Shown here piece after piece: positions 1 through 8,859 of a stretch of DNA of 64,000 bases. A program made the position numbers and the translations under genes. Numbering within the stretch: the stretch's first letter is position 1; the number at the start of each line of letters is the position of its first letter. This stretch comes from Pseudomonas cremoris. Its GTDB lineage: Bacteria; Pseudomonadota; Gammaproteobacteria; Pseudomonadales; Pseudomonadaceae. The notes under the pieces are model-generated. The model worked only from the letters and a program-made list of their open reading frames with translations, was not told the DNA's origin and ran no database searches. The stretch spans positions 62,001-126,000 of the forward strand of contig NZ_JAAXCY010000008.1 in assembly GCF_014230465.1 (NCBI RefSeq), read 5' to 3'.

Positions 1-582
1 GAGGTGCTGTCACCACTGCTCAAGGATCACGGGCAGTACATCGCCGCCGTGCAGGCCGCCAGCACCAGTGCCTATGCGCGCACGTCCGAGGAGAACCTGA
101 AAAACAAGTTCGCCGCAGACCCGACGCGTTACCGGAAGGCCCAAGTCGTCGAGTTCGATCCCAAGGCGCCGGTGTTCGGCAAGCCGGCTTCGGCGGATGC
201 CGTACTGACGTTCCGCAACGTGCATAACTGGGTGGAAGCAGGCACTGCGCCGGCCACCTTCAGTGCGTTTTACAAGGTGCTCAAACCGGGCGGCGTACTG
301 GGTGTGGAAGATCACCGGGCCAAGGACGGAGCAGATCTTGAAGCGATCAAGGACACGGGTTACCTGACCACGGCCCAAGTGGTGAAGTTGGCGACCGATG
401 CGGGGTTCAAGCTGGCGGCGCAGAGCGAGGTGAACGCCAATCCGAAGGACACCAAGGATTATCCCGCAGGTGTGTGGACCTTGCCGCCAACGTTGAAGTT
501 GGGGGAGCAGGATAAAGCCAAGTATGTGGCGATTGGGGAGTCGGATCGGATGACGTTGCGGTTCATCAAGCCCGCCAAATAA
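1..582 (+). CDS. SAM-dependent methyltransferase-like protein, 3' part
   Basis: The frame is open at the first base of the window, so this is the C-terminal 193 residues of a longer protein. The visible part contains a Rossmann-type methyltransferase second half: a strand with TFRNVHNW, then a YKVLKPGGVLGVEDHR segment typical of motif III of class I SAM methyltransferases, and a C-terminal sheet region. It resembles the COG4798 predicted methyltransferases, which usually carry a signal peptide; that end is missing here. Substrate unknown. A REPIN follows directly after the stop. Fold assignment is fairly secure, function is not. Confidence 0.75.
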   Translation, partial: EVLSPLLKDHGQYIAAVQAASTSAYARTSEENLKNKFAADPTRYRKAQVVEFDPKAPVFGKPASADAVLTFRNVHNWVEAGTAPATFSAFYKVLKPGGVLGVEDHRAKDGADLEAIKDTGYLTTAQVVKLATDAGFKLAAQSEVNANPKDTKDYPAGVWTLPPTLKLGEQDKAKYVAIGESDRMTLRFIKPAK

Positions 583-601
583 CCCAAGTCGAACACAGAC
601 T

Positions 602-697
602 AAATGTGGGAGCGGGCTTGCTCGCGAATGCGCAGTGTCAGTCGACAGATTTATTGACTGATACAACGCATTCGCGAGCAAGCCCGCTCCCACATTT
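602..697. repeat. REPIN 1 (REP doublet)
   Basis: Two inverted copies of the core TGTGGGAGCGGGCTTGCTCG, followed by CGAA, enclose about 45 bp of less conserved DNA. It lies between convergent genes (methyltransferase fragment and def). The transcript would fold into a long hairpin. First of 14 such elements in this window. Confidence 0.95.
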
Positions 698-718
698 TGA
701 CCTCATGGGGTCTGAAAG

Positions 719-1258
719 CTAGTCGTCGGCTGTGGGGTCCATGTCCGGGAACATCACTTCGATGAAGCCAAATTTGCTGAAATCCGTAATCCGCGACGGG
801 TACAACCTACCAATCAGGTGATCGCACTCATGCTGCACCACCCGCGCATGGAACCCGTCGGCCACTCGCACGATCGGCTCACCCTTCGGGTCAAACCCTT
901 CATAACGAATCTGCTGGTAACGGTCCACCGCACCGCGCAGGCCTGGCACCGACAGGCAACCTTCATAACCTTCCTCCAACACCGGGCTCAGCGGCGTGAT
1001 CAGTGGGTTGATCAGGATGGTCTGCGGCACGGGTGGCGCGTCCGGGTAGCGTTCGCTGGCTTCAAAACCGAAGATCACCAACTGCAAGTCAACGCCGATC
1101 TGCGGTGCGGCCAGGCCTACGCCACCCACGTGTTCCATGGTCTGGAACATGTCATCGATCAACTGCCACAGCTCGGGGCTGTCGAACATTTCCGGCGGAA
1201 CCGGGGGGGCGATACGCAGCAGGCGCTCGTCGCCCATTTTCAGGATTTCACGGATCAT
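719..1258 (-). CDS. def: Peptide deformylase
   Basis: This 179-residue enzyme removes the formyl group from the N-terminal methionine of new proteins, using a bound metal ion. All three family motifs are present: [10 protein letters not shown] (46-55), EGCLS (99-103, metal ligand Cys101) and HECDH (143-147, metal ligands His143 and His147, catalytic Glu144). The gene lies 3 nt behind yihY on the same strand, so the two are probably co-transcribed. It is not next to fmt, so it is probably a second deformylase rather than the def-fmt copy; that is inference from context only. Confidence 0.93.
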   Translation of the reverse strand: MIREILKMGDERLLRIAPPVPPEMFDSPELWQLIDDMFQTMEHVGGVGLAAPQIGVDLQLVIFGFEASERYPDAPPVPQTILINPLITPLSPVLEEGYEGCLSVPGLRGAVDRYQQIRYEGFDPKGEPIVRVADGFHARVVQHECDHLIGRLYPSRITDFSKFGFIEVMFPDMDPTADD

Positions 1259-1261
1259 CGA

Positions 1262-2212
1262 TCAGACTTCGTCGGTAGTGGGCTTGGAATGGTCACGGCC
1301 TAGGCCTGAGACGTGTTGTTTTTCATCCGTGACGGTGTGTTCATCAAAATCCTTCTCACCGGGGTCCTTGCCTTCGGCCGACATGTGTTCGATCACGGCA
1401 TTCATCTCCGCGCCCAGCAACAGCACGGCGGCAGAAATATAGAAGTACAGCAGCAAGACGATGATCGCACCGATACTGCCATACATGGCGTTGTAGTCGG
1501 CGAAGGTCTTGACGTAGTAGCCAAAGCCCAGGGACGCGACGATCCACACCACCACCGCCAGCACGGAGCCTGGGGTGATAAAGCGAAATTTCTGCTTCAC
1601 GTCGGGCATCACGTAGTACATGAGGGCCACGGCGAACATCAGCAAAATCACAATCAACGGCCAACGCAGGATGGTCCACAAGGTGACCACGAATTCCTGC
1701 ATGCCGATCTGCCCGGCCAGCCATTCCATCACTTGCGGACCCAGCACCATCAACGCAGCAGCGGCCAGCAGCATGCCGGCAATGCCGATGGTGTAGAAAA
1801 TCGACAGCGGGAAGCGCTTCCAGATTGGCCGACCTTCAACCACGTCATAGGCCGCGTTCATCGCGCTCATCATCAGGCGCACACCGGCCGAAGCTGTCCA
1901 CAACGCAATCACGATACCCACCGACAGCAGGCCCCCCTTGGATTGCTGCAACTGGTCGATCACCGGGTTGACCTGCTCCAGGGCCTGGGGCGGCAACACC
2001 AATTCCGACTGCATGCGCAGCCACGTGAAGAAGTCCGGCAGGTGCAGGAAACCGATCAGGGCAATCAGGAACAGCAGGAAGGGAAACAGCGAAAACAGCA
2101 TCTGGTAAGCCAGAGCCGAGGCGTAGGTGGGCATCTCGTCATCGACGAATTCCTTGACGGTGCGCACCAGCACTTTGTGCAGCTTGAGACCATCGAGTAC
2201 CGGGAAAATCAT
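1262..2212 (-). CDS. YihY/BrkB family inner-membrane protein
   Basis: The 316-residue protein belongs to the YihY/virulence factor BrkB family, once misnamed ribonuclease BN. About six hydrophobic segments are visible (roughly 35-60, 95-115, 138-162, 180-205, 215-240, 248-272). The N-terminal SALAYQMLFSLFPFLL segment and the later MYGSIGAIIVLLLYFYISA segment are family hallmarks. The last 45 residues are charged and probably cytoplasmic. A GGAGA ribosome site lies 5 nt before the ATG. It leads the pair yihY-def. The transport or structural role is unknown. Confidence 0.88.
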   Translation of the reverse strand: MIFPVLDGLKLHKVLVRTVKEFVDDEMPTYASALAYQMLFSLFPFLLFLIALIGFLHLPDFFTWLRMQSELVLPPQALEQVNPVIDQLQQSKGGLLSVGIVIALWTASAGVRLMMSAMNAAYDVVEGRPIWKRFPLSIFYTIGIAGMLLAAAALMVLGPQVMEWLAGQIGMQEFVVTLWTILRWPLIVILLMFAVALMYYVMPDVKQKFRFITPGSVLAVVVWIVASLGFGYYVKTFADYNAMYGSIGAIIVLLLYFYISAAVLLLGAEMNAVIEHMSAEGKDPGEKDFDEHTVTDEKQHVSGLGRDHSKPTTDEV

Positions 2213-2335
2213 AGCGTCTCCTTTCGCCGCAAAAAGGTTGAGTTCGTGGGCGACTCAGGGGCCGTTTTCTACATCAAGGTAGCCTATTTGGCGACCTTGA
2301 AACAATTTCGAAACTTTAATCACGGTATCTGACAT

Positions 2336-2361
2336 AAAAACGGCCATCCGTGGATGGCCGT
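2336..2361 (-). terminator. Intrinsic terminator of csbD
   Basis: A near-perfect 10-bp inverted repeat (ACGGCCATCC / GGATGGCCGT) has an A tract on the plus strand, which reads as a U tract after the hairpin on the minus strand. It lies 21 nt past the csbD stop. Confidence 0.85.
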
Positions 2362-2382
2362 CTGGACTGCTTGAAAGCGCGC

Positions 2383-2568
2383 TTACTTGGTCGCTTTCTT
2401 CACTGCGTCCTTGGTGTCGCCGATGGCCTTTTCGACCTGGCCTTTCTTTTCCTGCACCACGCCTTCAGCGCGCAGTTTGTCGTTACCGGTGACTTTGCCG
2501 ACGCCTTGCTTGATGTTGCCGACGGCCTCGTCTTTCAAACCTTTTGCCTTATCCGCTGTGCTGCCCAT
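2383..2568 (-). CDS. CsbD family stress protein
   Basis: The 61-residue hydrophilic protein has the CsbD-family pattern: [24 protein letters not shown], then [12 protein letters not shown] at the end. CsbD proteins are abundant under general stress in many bacteria; their molecular role is unknown. The ATG at 2568 was chosen because GGAG sits 8 nt upstream and because homologues start MGST/MNSD just before the domain; a frame extension of seven codons upstream is not supported. It has its own terminator and no operon partners. Confidence 0.88.
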   Translation of the reverse strand: MGSTADKAKGLKDEAVGNIKQGVGKVTGNDKLRAEGVVQEKKGQVEKAIGDTKDAVKKATK

Positions 2569-2768
2569 GGTATTTCTCCAGAAGAACAATCAAGGGTTTT
2601 TGGTCATTACCTAGAGATTGACCCGGGGCGGTTCGGCAGAGTTTCAATTATTTTCGCTGCGCATTTCATCGCCGGTCGCAGGTTTGGCTTTATGTTTTGC
2701 AGCCAACCCACGAGAATGCCCGGCACATTCAGGCTATAACGCTGAATAACAGATCCCGTAGGAAGGTT

Positions 2769-3146
2769 ATGAAACTCAATAAAGCACAGGCCATCGCCCG
2801 CAGAAACACCGAACTGGGCGGTGCCGTACTCGGCGTCAACAACTGCCACTTCACCGACCTGGACCGCAAGCGCAACATCTGGTGGTTCGACCTGCCGGTG
2901 GGCCGCATTGCCGTGGGCCAGTACGAGTGGATTCACTTGTTGATGCATAACGCCGAGACCGACCAGTTGCTGCACTTGAAGGTGCCAACGGCATTCCTGC
3001 GTGAGCACATCGAAGGGTTGGTGGTGCGCAATGCCGGCAAGCGCAAGCCGGAGATTACCCTGGAGCTGAGTGCGGATAAGGATTCGTTCTTGAAAGACGT
3101 TCGCCCAGCAGGCGCGGGTGTGGGCTTCGCCCAGTTCTCCCTGTAA
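2769..3146 (+). CDS. Conserved hypothetical protein, 125 aa
   Basis: The start is the ATG at 2769, with a strong AGGAAGG ribosome site ending 2 nt before it. The product is soluble, begins MKLNKAQAIARRN, and has no signal peptide or membrane segment. It looks like a small mixed alpha/beta protein with many conserved-looking aromatic positions (IWWFDLPVGR, YEWIHLLMH). I do not recognise a named domain. It is flanked by csbD (divergent) and a REPIN plus terminator, so it is probably transcribed alone. A Pseudomonas-restricted family is likely but unverified. Confidence 0.8.
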   Translation: MKLNKAQAIARRNTELGGAVLGVNNCHFTDLDRKRNIWWFDLPVGRIAVGQYEWIHLLMHNAETDQLLHLKVPTAFLREHIEGLVVRNAGKRKPEITLELSADKDSFLKDVRPAGAGVGFAQFSL

Positions 3147-3161
3147 GAATGCGGTTAAACA

Positions 3162-3250
3162 TGTGGGAGCGGGCTTGCTCGCGAATGCAGAGTGTCAGTC
3201 GCAGGATAAGTCGCTGAAACACCGCATTCGCGAGCAAGCCCGCTCCCACA
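3162..3250. repeat. REPIN 2
   Basis: Inverted copies of the TGTGGGAGCGGGCTTGCTCG core, 89 bp overall, between the converging hypothetical gene and fadD1. Confidence 0.95.
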
Positions 3251-3289
3251 CTTTGGATTGCATTTCACCCCTGCTAATCAGCAAGCATT

Positions 3290-3317
3290 AAAAAACCCCG
3301 CATTCGCGGGGTTTTTT
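3290..3317. terminator. Bidirectional terminator after fadD1
   Basis: Six A residues, the stem CCCCGC/GCGGGG with a short loop, then six T residues. It sits 6 nt past the fadD1 stop and works on paper in both directions. Confidence 0.9.
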
Positions 3318-3322
3318 ATGGG

Positions 3323-5014
3323 TTACTTTTTCAGGCCCAGCTTTTTCAGCTCTTCATCACGCAACTCACGGCGCAGGATCTTGCCCACGTTGGTGGTCGG
3401 CAACGCATCGCGGAATTCGACGGCCTTAGGCACCTTGTAGCCAGTGACGTTGGCGCGCATGTGCTCCATCACCTGGTCTTTGGTCAGGGTGGCGCCTGGC
3501 TTGACCACGATAAACAGCTTGATGTGTTCCCCGGATTTCTCGTCCGGCACACCGATGGCCGCGCATTGCAGCACGCCCGGCAGGCCTGCCAGCACGTCTT
3601 CCAGCTCGTTCGGGTACACGTTGAAGCCCGAGACCAGGATCATGTCCTTCTTGCGGTCGACAATGCGCATGTAGCCGTCTGGCTGGATGATGGCGATGTC
3701 GCCGGTCTTGAGCCAGCCTTCGCTGTCGAGCATTTCGTCGGTAGCGTCCTGGCGCTGCCAGTAGCCCTTCATCACTTGCGGGCCCTTGACGCACAGCTCA
3801 CCGGTTTCGCCCAGCGCCAGCTCGGTGCCGTCGTCGGCAATGACCTTGCAGACAGTGGACGGGACCGGAATGCCGATGGTGCCGATCTGGATATTCTGGA
3901 TCGGGTTCACCGTGGCTACCGGGCTGGTTTCGGTCATGCCGTAGCCTTCGCAGATGCCACAGCCGGTCACGGCTTTCCAACGTTCGGCGGCCGCCAGTTG
4001 CAGGGCCATGCCGCCCGACAGGGTGACCTTCAGCGCGGAGAAGTCCAGTTTGCGGAACGCCTCGTTGTTGCACAGCGCCACGAACAACGTGTTCAGGCCG
4101 ACAAAGCCGCTGAACTTCCACTTGGACAGTTCCTTGACCATCGCCGGCAGGTCGCGCGGGTTGCTGATCAGGATGTTGTGGTTGCCGATCAGCATCATCG
4201 CCATGCAATGGAAGGTGAACGCATAGATGTGGTACAGCGGCAGCGGCGTGATCAGGATCTCGCAGCCCTCGTTGAGGTTGGAGCCCATCAGCGCCTTGCA
4301 CTGCAGCATGTTGGCGACGAGGTTGCGGTGGGTAAGCATCGCGCCCTTGGCCACGCCGGTGGTGCCGCCAGTGTATTGCAACACCGCAACATCGCTGCTG
4401 GCCGGGCTGGCGTCGCTGACCGGTTGACCGTGCCCCTTGGCCAGCACGTCGTTGAACTTGATCGCGTTCGGCAAGTGAAAGGCCGGAACCATCTTCTTCA
4501 CGTACTTGATGACGCTGTTGATCAGCAGGCGCTTGAGCGGCGGCAACAGGTCGGCGACTTCGGTGACGATCACGTGCTTGACGGTGGTCTTGGGTACGAC
4601 CTTTTCCGCCAGGTGGGCCATGTTGGCCAGGCAGACCAGGGCCTTGGCACCGGAGTCGTTGAATTGGTGTTCCATTTCCCGCGCGGTGTACAGCGGGTTG
4701 GTGTTGACCACGATCAGGCCGGCACGGATGGCGCCGAATACGGCGACCGGGTATTGCAGGACATTGGGCAGTTGCACGGCGATACGGTCGCCGGGCTTCA
4801 GGTCGGTATGCTGTTGCAGGTACGCGGCGAATGCGCCGGACAATTCGTACAACTCACCGTAGGTGATTGTCTTGCCCAGGTTGCTGAAAGCCGGTTTGTT
4901 GGCGAAGCGCTGGCAGGACTGTTTCAGTACCGCCTGAATATTCGGATACTCGTCTGGATTGATCTCTGAAGCAATCCCGGCGGGGTACTTATCCTTCCAA
5001 AAGTCTTCGTTCAT
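3323..5014 (-). CDS. fadD1: Long-chain fatty acid-CoA ligase
   Basis: The 563-residue protein activates fatty acids to acyl-CoA with ATP, for beta-oxidation, at the inner membrane. Adenylate-forming motifs appear in order: YTGGTTGVAKGAMLTH (214-229, phosphate loop), GYGMTETSP near residue 360, DGWLKTGDIA, VDRKKDMILVSGFNVYPNE (the hinge and FACS motif), and NVGKILRREL with the catalytic lysine near the C-terminus. Length equals the family norm. It lies downstream of a second ligase on the same strand, as with fadD1/fadD2 (PA3299/PA3300) in P. aeruginosa. The 389-bp gap, with a REPIN, suggests its own promoter. Confidence 0.95.
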   Translation of the reverse strand: MNEDFWKDKYPAGIASEINPDEYPNIQAVLKQSCQRFANKPAFSNLGKTITYGELYELSGAFAAYLQQHTDLKPGDRIAVQLPNVLQYPVAVFGAIRAGLIVVNTNPLYTAREMEHQFNDSGAKALVCLANMAHLAEKVVPKTTVKHVIVTEVADLLPPLKRLLINSVIKYVKKMVPAFHLPNAIKFNDVLAKGHGQPVSDASPASSDVAVLQYTGGTTGVAKGAMLTHRNLVANMLQCKALMGSNLNEGCEILITPLPLYHIYAFTFHCMAMMLIGNHNILISNPRDLPAMVKELSKWKFSGFVGLNTLFVALCNNEAFRKLDFSALKVTLSGGMALQLAAAERWKAVTGCGICEGYGMTETSPVATVNPIQNIQIGTIGIPVPSTVCKVIADDGTELALGETGELCVKGPQVMKGYWQRQDATDEMLDSEGWLKTGDIAIIQPDGYMRIVDRKKDMILVSGFNVYPNELEDVLAGLPGVLQCAAIGVPDEKSGEHIKLFIVVKPGATLTKDQVMEHMRANVTGYKVPKAVEFRDALPTTNVGKILRRELRDEELKKLGLKK

Positions 5015-5289
5015 GGAAGCCCACTCCTCAGCGACGCGAATTCATCATCGCATTTGATGCGATTATTATTGGTGTATGTTTTTTTAGGTGAGTCTGGCGC
5101 TTTCAAGCAGGCCGAGATGTCACAAAGCGCGCCGAGAGTAGCAGCTTTGCCAAAGGCCGCCTAGAGCCAAAAGCGGGCCCTACAGTCATAATCACGACTG
5201 TCCTACAATATTTGGTCACACTTTAAACTGGCCTGAAATGGCCTCTAAAAAGGCTCTGGAATAAGGTATCCAGCACACCTAATAGCAAA
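5015..5289 (-). promoter_or_regulatory. fadD1 upstream region
   Basis: This gap between the REPIN and fadD1 holds no gene. Near the start codon it carries a perfect 7-bp inverted repeat ATCGCAT-TTG-ATGCGAT (5047-5063), directly beside an AATAATAA-type A-rich motif on the minus strand (5063-5070). The palindrome could be an operator or a leader hairpin. I see no clear PsrA box. An AGGAG ribosome site precedes the ATG. Confidence 0.4.
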
Positions 5290-5379
5290 TGTGGGAGCGG
5301 GCTTGCTCGCGAATGCGGAGTATCAGTCGACATATCTGGTGACTGGTACACCGCATTCGCGAGCAAGCCCGCTCCCACA
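5290..5379. repeat. REPIN 3
   Basis: Inverted REP doublet of 90 bp between fadD2 and fadD1, which are on the same strand. Its hairpin would lie in any fadD2-fadD1 read-through transcript. Confidence 0.95.
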
Positions 5380-5403
5380 GTTTTATTGCATTTCAATTCA
5401 AGG

Positions 5404-7092
5404 TCAGGCGATGTCGCGCAGCTCCCTGCGCAGGATCTTGCCCACCGGCGTCATCGGCAACGATTCGCGCAGCACAATATGCTTGGGCACCTTGTACCCC
5501 GTGAAGTTGGTCTTGCAGTACGCCTTCAACTCCTCAAGGCTCACGCCCTCGGCACGCGCCACTACAAACAGCTTCACCGCCTCTCCCGTACGCTCATCCG
5601 GTACACCGATCACCGCGCAGTTGGCCACCGCCGGGTGGGCCATCACCACGTCCTCGATTTCGTTGGGGTACACGTTGAAGCCCGACACAATGATCAGGTC
5701 CTTCTTGCGGTCGACGATGCGCACAAACCCATCCTCGTCGATCACGGCAATGTCGCCTGTCTTGAGCCAGCCGTCAGCATCAAGGGTGTCAGCAGTAGCA
5801 GCCGGTTGTTGCCAGTAGCCCTTCATGACTTGCGGACCCTTGATGCACAACTCTCCGCGCTCGCCCAAGGGCAGCTCGACGCCGTGGTCGTCGATCACCT
5901 TCATCGCCGTGCCCGGCACCGGAATGCCCACGGTACCCAGCCGCGATTTATTGCCGTAGGGGTTGGTGCTGGCGACTGGCGAGGTTTCGGTCAGGCCATA
6001 ACCTTCGCCAATCGCACAGCCGGTGATTTGCTGCCAGCGTTCGGCGGTGGCCTTGATCAAGGCAGTGCCGCCGGAGTTGGTGAGCTTGAGGTGAGAAAAA
6101 TCCAGGGTCTTGAACTGCGGATGATCCATCAACGCCACAAACAACGTGTTAAGCCCCAACAGCCCGGTAAACCGCCACTTTTTCAGCTCCTTGATAAAGC
6201 CGCCAATGTCCCGCGGGTTGGTGATCAGCACGTTGTGGTTGCCGGACACCATCATGCACATGCAATTCGCGGTGAATGCATAGATGTGGTACAGCGGCAG
6301 CGGCGCAATCATCACCTCCTGCCCTTCCTTGATCAGCGGGTGGCCGTCCTCGCCGGTCTGGGACATGCAGGCGCGTACCTGCTGCATGTTCGCCACCAGG
6401 TTGCCGTGGGTCAGCATCGCGCCCTTGGCCAAGCCCGTGGTGCCGCCGGTGTATTGCAGCACGGCGATATCGTCCAGGCTCACCGGATGGCGAGTTACTC
6501 CCAGGCCCGCGCCCATGCGCAGTGCACGCTTGAACGACACGGCACGTGGCAGGCTGTAGGACGGGACCATCTTCTTGACCTTGTCGACCACCGTGTTGAT
6601 CAGCCAGCCCTTGGCGGCAGGCATGAAGTCGCCCATTTTGGCTTCGATCAGGTAGTCAATCTCGGTGTCAGTGCACACCTCCTGCACCCGCGAGCCAAAC
6701 AGGTTCAGATAGACCAGCGCACGCACGCCGGCATCCTTGAACTGGTGGCGCATCTCACGCGGGGTGTACAACGGGTTGGTGTTGACCACGATCAACCCGG
6801 CACGCAGGGCGCCGAACACGGCAATCGGGTAATGCAGCACGTTGGGCATCTGCACGGCGATACGATCGCCGGGCTTGAGGTCGGTGTGCTGTTGCAGGTA
6901 GCCGGCAAACGCCGCGCTTTGGCGCTCAAGCTCGGCGTAGGTCAGGGTAATGCCCATGTTGCTGAACGCCGGACGGTCGGCAAAGGCCTTGCAGGAACGC
7001 TCGAAGACCTCGATCACCGACTTGTACGCCGTGAGGTCGATGTCATTGGGAACGCCCGCGGCGCGTTTGTCATTCCAGAAATCAGGTTGCAT
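5404..7092 (-). CDS. fadD2: Long-chain fatty acid-CoA ligase, second copy
   Basis: The 562-residue acyl-CoA synthetase is a diverged paralogue of the neighbouring fadD1. It keeps YTGGTTGLAKGAMLTH, GYGLTETSP, DGWLKTGDIAVI, VDRKKDLIIVSGFNVYPNE and a C-terminal PVGKILRREL lysine. The ATG at 7092 is chosen over an upstream in-frame start because GAGGA lies 9 nt before it and because the paralogue aligns there (MNEDFW / MQPDFW). The A-rich stretch over the start codon (7092-7099) matches the Crc/Hfq target pattern. It is divergent from the lipase-phaJ1 pair, the same layout as PA3300-PA3302. Confidence 0.94.
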   Translation of the reverse strand: MQPDFWNDKRAAGVPNDIDLTAYKSVIEVFERSCKAFADRPAFSNMGITLTYAELERQSAAFAGYLQQHTDLKPGDRIAVQMPNVLHYPIAVFGALRAGLIVVNTNPLYTPREMRHQFKDAGVRALVYLNLFGSRVQEVCTDTEIDYLIEAKMGDFMPAAKGWLINTVVDKVKKMVPSYSLPRAVSFKRALRMGAGLGVTRHPVSLDDIAVLQYTGGTTGLAKGAMLTHGNLVANMQQVRACMSQTGEDGHPLIKEGQEVMIAPLPLYHIYAFTANCMCMMVSGNHNVLITNPRDIGGFIKELKKWRFTGLLGLNTLFVALMDHPQFKTLDFSHLKLTNSGGTALIKATAERWQQITGCAIGEGYGLTETSPVASTNPYGNKSRLGTVGIPVPGTAMKVIDDHGVELPLGERGELCIKGPQVMKGYWQQPAATADTLDADGWLKTGDIAVIDEDGFVRIVDRKKDLIIVSGFNVYPNEIEDVVMAHPAVANCAVIGVPDERTGEAVKLFVVARAEGVSLEELKAYCKTNFTGYKVPKHIVLRESLPMTPVGKILRRELRDIA

Positions 7093-7099
7093 TATTCTT
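7092..7099 (-). promoter_or_regulatory. Candidate Crc/Hfq CA motif, fadD2
   Basis: On the minus strand the sequence AAGAATAA, overlapping the first base of the start codon, fits the AANAANAA pattern bound by Hfq with Crc in Pseudomonas. One of five such matches at starts of carbon genes here. Confidence 0.45.
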
Positions 7100-7301
7100 G
7101 TCCTCTTACCTGAATGTGTCCGGCCGCTTTTGGACTTTATAAAAAGCGGAGCTTTGGGGACGTTAGCAGCTATGGCCAAACAGGCAAATACAGGAAAGAG
7201 CGTCATTAACTGCGTGAATCTTCCTACACGGCCTTGCGCTGATCAGGCGCTTTCCCTGTGATGCGCTATACACTGCAACGACCCTGAGCAAAGGAATCGC
7301 C

Positions 7302-8246
7302 ATGAACCACAGCACCTTCTGGCTGACCGCGAATGACCGCAGCCGCCTGTACGTCAATCAATGGATGCCAGAGGGCCCGGCCAAAGCCCTGGTGATGCTG
7401 TCCCATGGCATGGCCGAGCACAGCGGCCGCTATGGGCGGCTGGCCGAAGCGTTGTGCGGCGCAGGCTACGGCTTATATGCGCTGGACCAGCGCGGCCATG
7501 GCCGCACCGCCGACGAAGGCACGCTGGGCCTGTATGCCGAGCAGGATGGCTGGAACAAAGTGGTCGGCGACCTGGCCAGCCTCAACCAGCACATCGCCCA
7601 TCAACAACCGGGGCTGCCGATCATTTTGCTCGGCCACAGCATGGGCAGCTATATCGCTCAAGCTTACCTGCTGCACCACAGCGCCAGCCTGAGTGGGGTG
7701 GTGCTCAGCGGTTCGAATTTCCAACCGGTGGCGCTCTACCGCGCCGCGCGGGTGATCGCGCGTATCGAGCGAGCACGCCAGGGGCTACGCGGGCGCAGTG
7801 CGTTGATCGAGTTCCTGTCGTTCGGGTCATTCAACAAGGCGTTCAAGCCCAACCGCACGGCGTTCGACTGGCTCAGCCGTGACCCGGCCGAAGTCGATAA
7901 GTACATCAATGACCCGCTGTGCGGGTTCCGTTGCACCAACCAGCTGTGGATCGACTTGCTGGGCGGGTTGCAGCAGATCAGCAAAGCGTCCAATCTCGCC
8001 CAGATCGATCCGGGCTTGCCGATCCTGGTGACCGGCGGCGAATGTGATCCGGTGAGTGAAGGCAAGCGTCTCACCAGCCTGGCCAACGCCCTGCGCGAAG
8101 CCGGCTGCCAGCACCTGCAATTGAAGATCTACCCGCAGGCGCGTCATGAAGTGTTCAATGAAACCAACCGCGATGAAGTCACCGCGGATGTGCTGACGTG
8201 GCTCGATCAGGCCCTGACTTTGCGCAGGCCGACTCGCTGCGAATAA
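7302..8246 (+). CDS. Alpha/beta hydrolase (monoacylglycerol lipase-like)
   Basis: The 314-residue hydrolase has the lysophospholipase/monoacylglycerol lipase pattern: MLSHGMAEHSGRY (oxyanion strand), LDQRGHGRT, the nucleophile elbow GHSMG near residue 110, and a late VTGGECDPV acid region followed by ARHEVFNE with the catalytic histidine. An AAAGGA ribosome site precedes the ATG. It matches the position of PA3301, between fadD2 and phaJ1. A role in releasing fatty acids for the neighbouring ligases is plausible but inferred from context. Confidence 0.88.
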   Translation: MNHSTFWLTANDRSRLYVNQWMPEGPAKALVMLSHGMAEHSGRYGRLAEALCGAGYGLYALDQRGHGRTADEGTLGLYAEQDGWNKVVGDLASLNQHIAHQQPGLPIILLGHSMGSYIAQAYLLHHSASLSGVVLSGSNFQPVALYRAARVIARIERARQGLRGRSALIEFLSFGSFNKAFKPNRTAFDWLSRDPAEVDKYINDPLCGFRCTNQLWIDLLGGLQQISKASNLAQIDPGLPILVTGGECDPVSEGKRLTSLANALREAGCQHLQLKIYPQARHEVFNETNRDEVTADVLTWLDQALTLRRPTRCE

Positions 8247-8300
8247 TTTGTTTAAAATCAGCCCATTAAATTACCGATTAGCCACAGGATGCACCTTTAG

Positions 8301-8771
8301 ATGACCCAGGTAACCAACACCCCGTACGAAGCCCTCGAAGTCGGCCAGACCGCCAGCTACAGCAAATTGGTGGAAGAGCGCGATATCCAGCTGTTCGCCG
8401 CGATGTCCGGTGACCACAACCCGGTGCACCTGGACGCCGAGTACGCCAAGGCCACCATGTTCAAGGAGCGTATCGCCCACGGTATGTTCAGCGGCGCCTT
8501 GATCAGTGCAGCGGTTGCGTGCGAGCTGCCTGGGCCGGGCACGATCTACATCGGCCAGCAGATGAGCTTTCAGAAACCAGTGAAAATTGGTGACACCCTG
8601 ACCGTGCGCCTGGAAATCCTCGAGAAGCTGCCGAAGTTTCGTGTGCGCATCGCCACGCGTGTGTTTAACCAGCGCGATGAGTTGGTGGTGGACGGTGAAG
8701 CGGAGATTCTGGCGCCGCGTAAACAGCAGGAAGTTACCTTGACCGAGCTGCCGCCGATCACCATCGGCTGA
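8301..8771 (+). CDS. phaJ1: (R)-specific enoyl-CoA hydratase, MaoC family
   Basis: The 156-residue hot-dog-fold hydratase converts trans-2-enoyl-CoA from beta-oxidation to (R)-3-hydroxyacyl-CoA, a precursor for polyhydroxyalkanoate. The MaoC active-site signature FAAMSGDHNPVHLD is present, with the catalytic dyad Asp38/His43. It matches my memory of P. aeruginosa PhaJ1 (PA3302) closely over the whole length, including the ends, and has the same length. It lies 54 nt after the lipase and may be co-transcribed with it. Confidence 0.92.
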   Translation: MTQVTNTPYEALEVGQTASYSKLVEERDIQLFAAMSGDHNPVHLDAEYAKATMFKERIAHGMFSGALISAAVACELPGPGTIYIGQQMSFQKPVKIGDTLTVRLEILEKLPKFRVRIATRVFNQRDELVVDGEAEILAPRKQQEVTLTELPPITIG

Positions 8772-8797
8772 TCTCGATCTAAAGTTTTACACAGCAC

Positions 8798-8838
8798 AAA
8801 TGTGGGAGGGGGCTCGTTGCCCCCTCCCACATTTTTTT
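8798..8838. terminator. Bidirectional hairpin between phaJ1 and PA2169-type gene
   Basis: A perfect 15-bp inverted repeat (AAATGTGGGAGGGGG with its complement, 7-nt loop) followed by T7. It is REP-like in its GTGGGAGGGGGC arm but compact, and probably ends both converging transcripts. Confidence 0.85.
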
Positions 8839-8859
8839 ACAGCAATTACAGCACCGGGC

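Noticed and set aside
1262..2212. Annotating yihY as ribonuclease BN
   Set aside because: That name was a historical error; the protein is a multi-pass membrane protein with no nuclease motifs.
3461..4969. 502-codon plus-strand frame opposite fadD1, and a similar one opposite fadD2 (5386-7113)
   Set aside because: Shadow frames of the acyl-CoA synthetases; no motifs.
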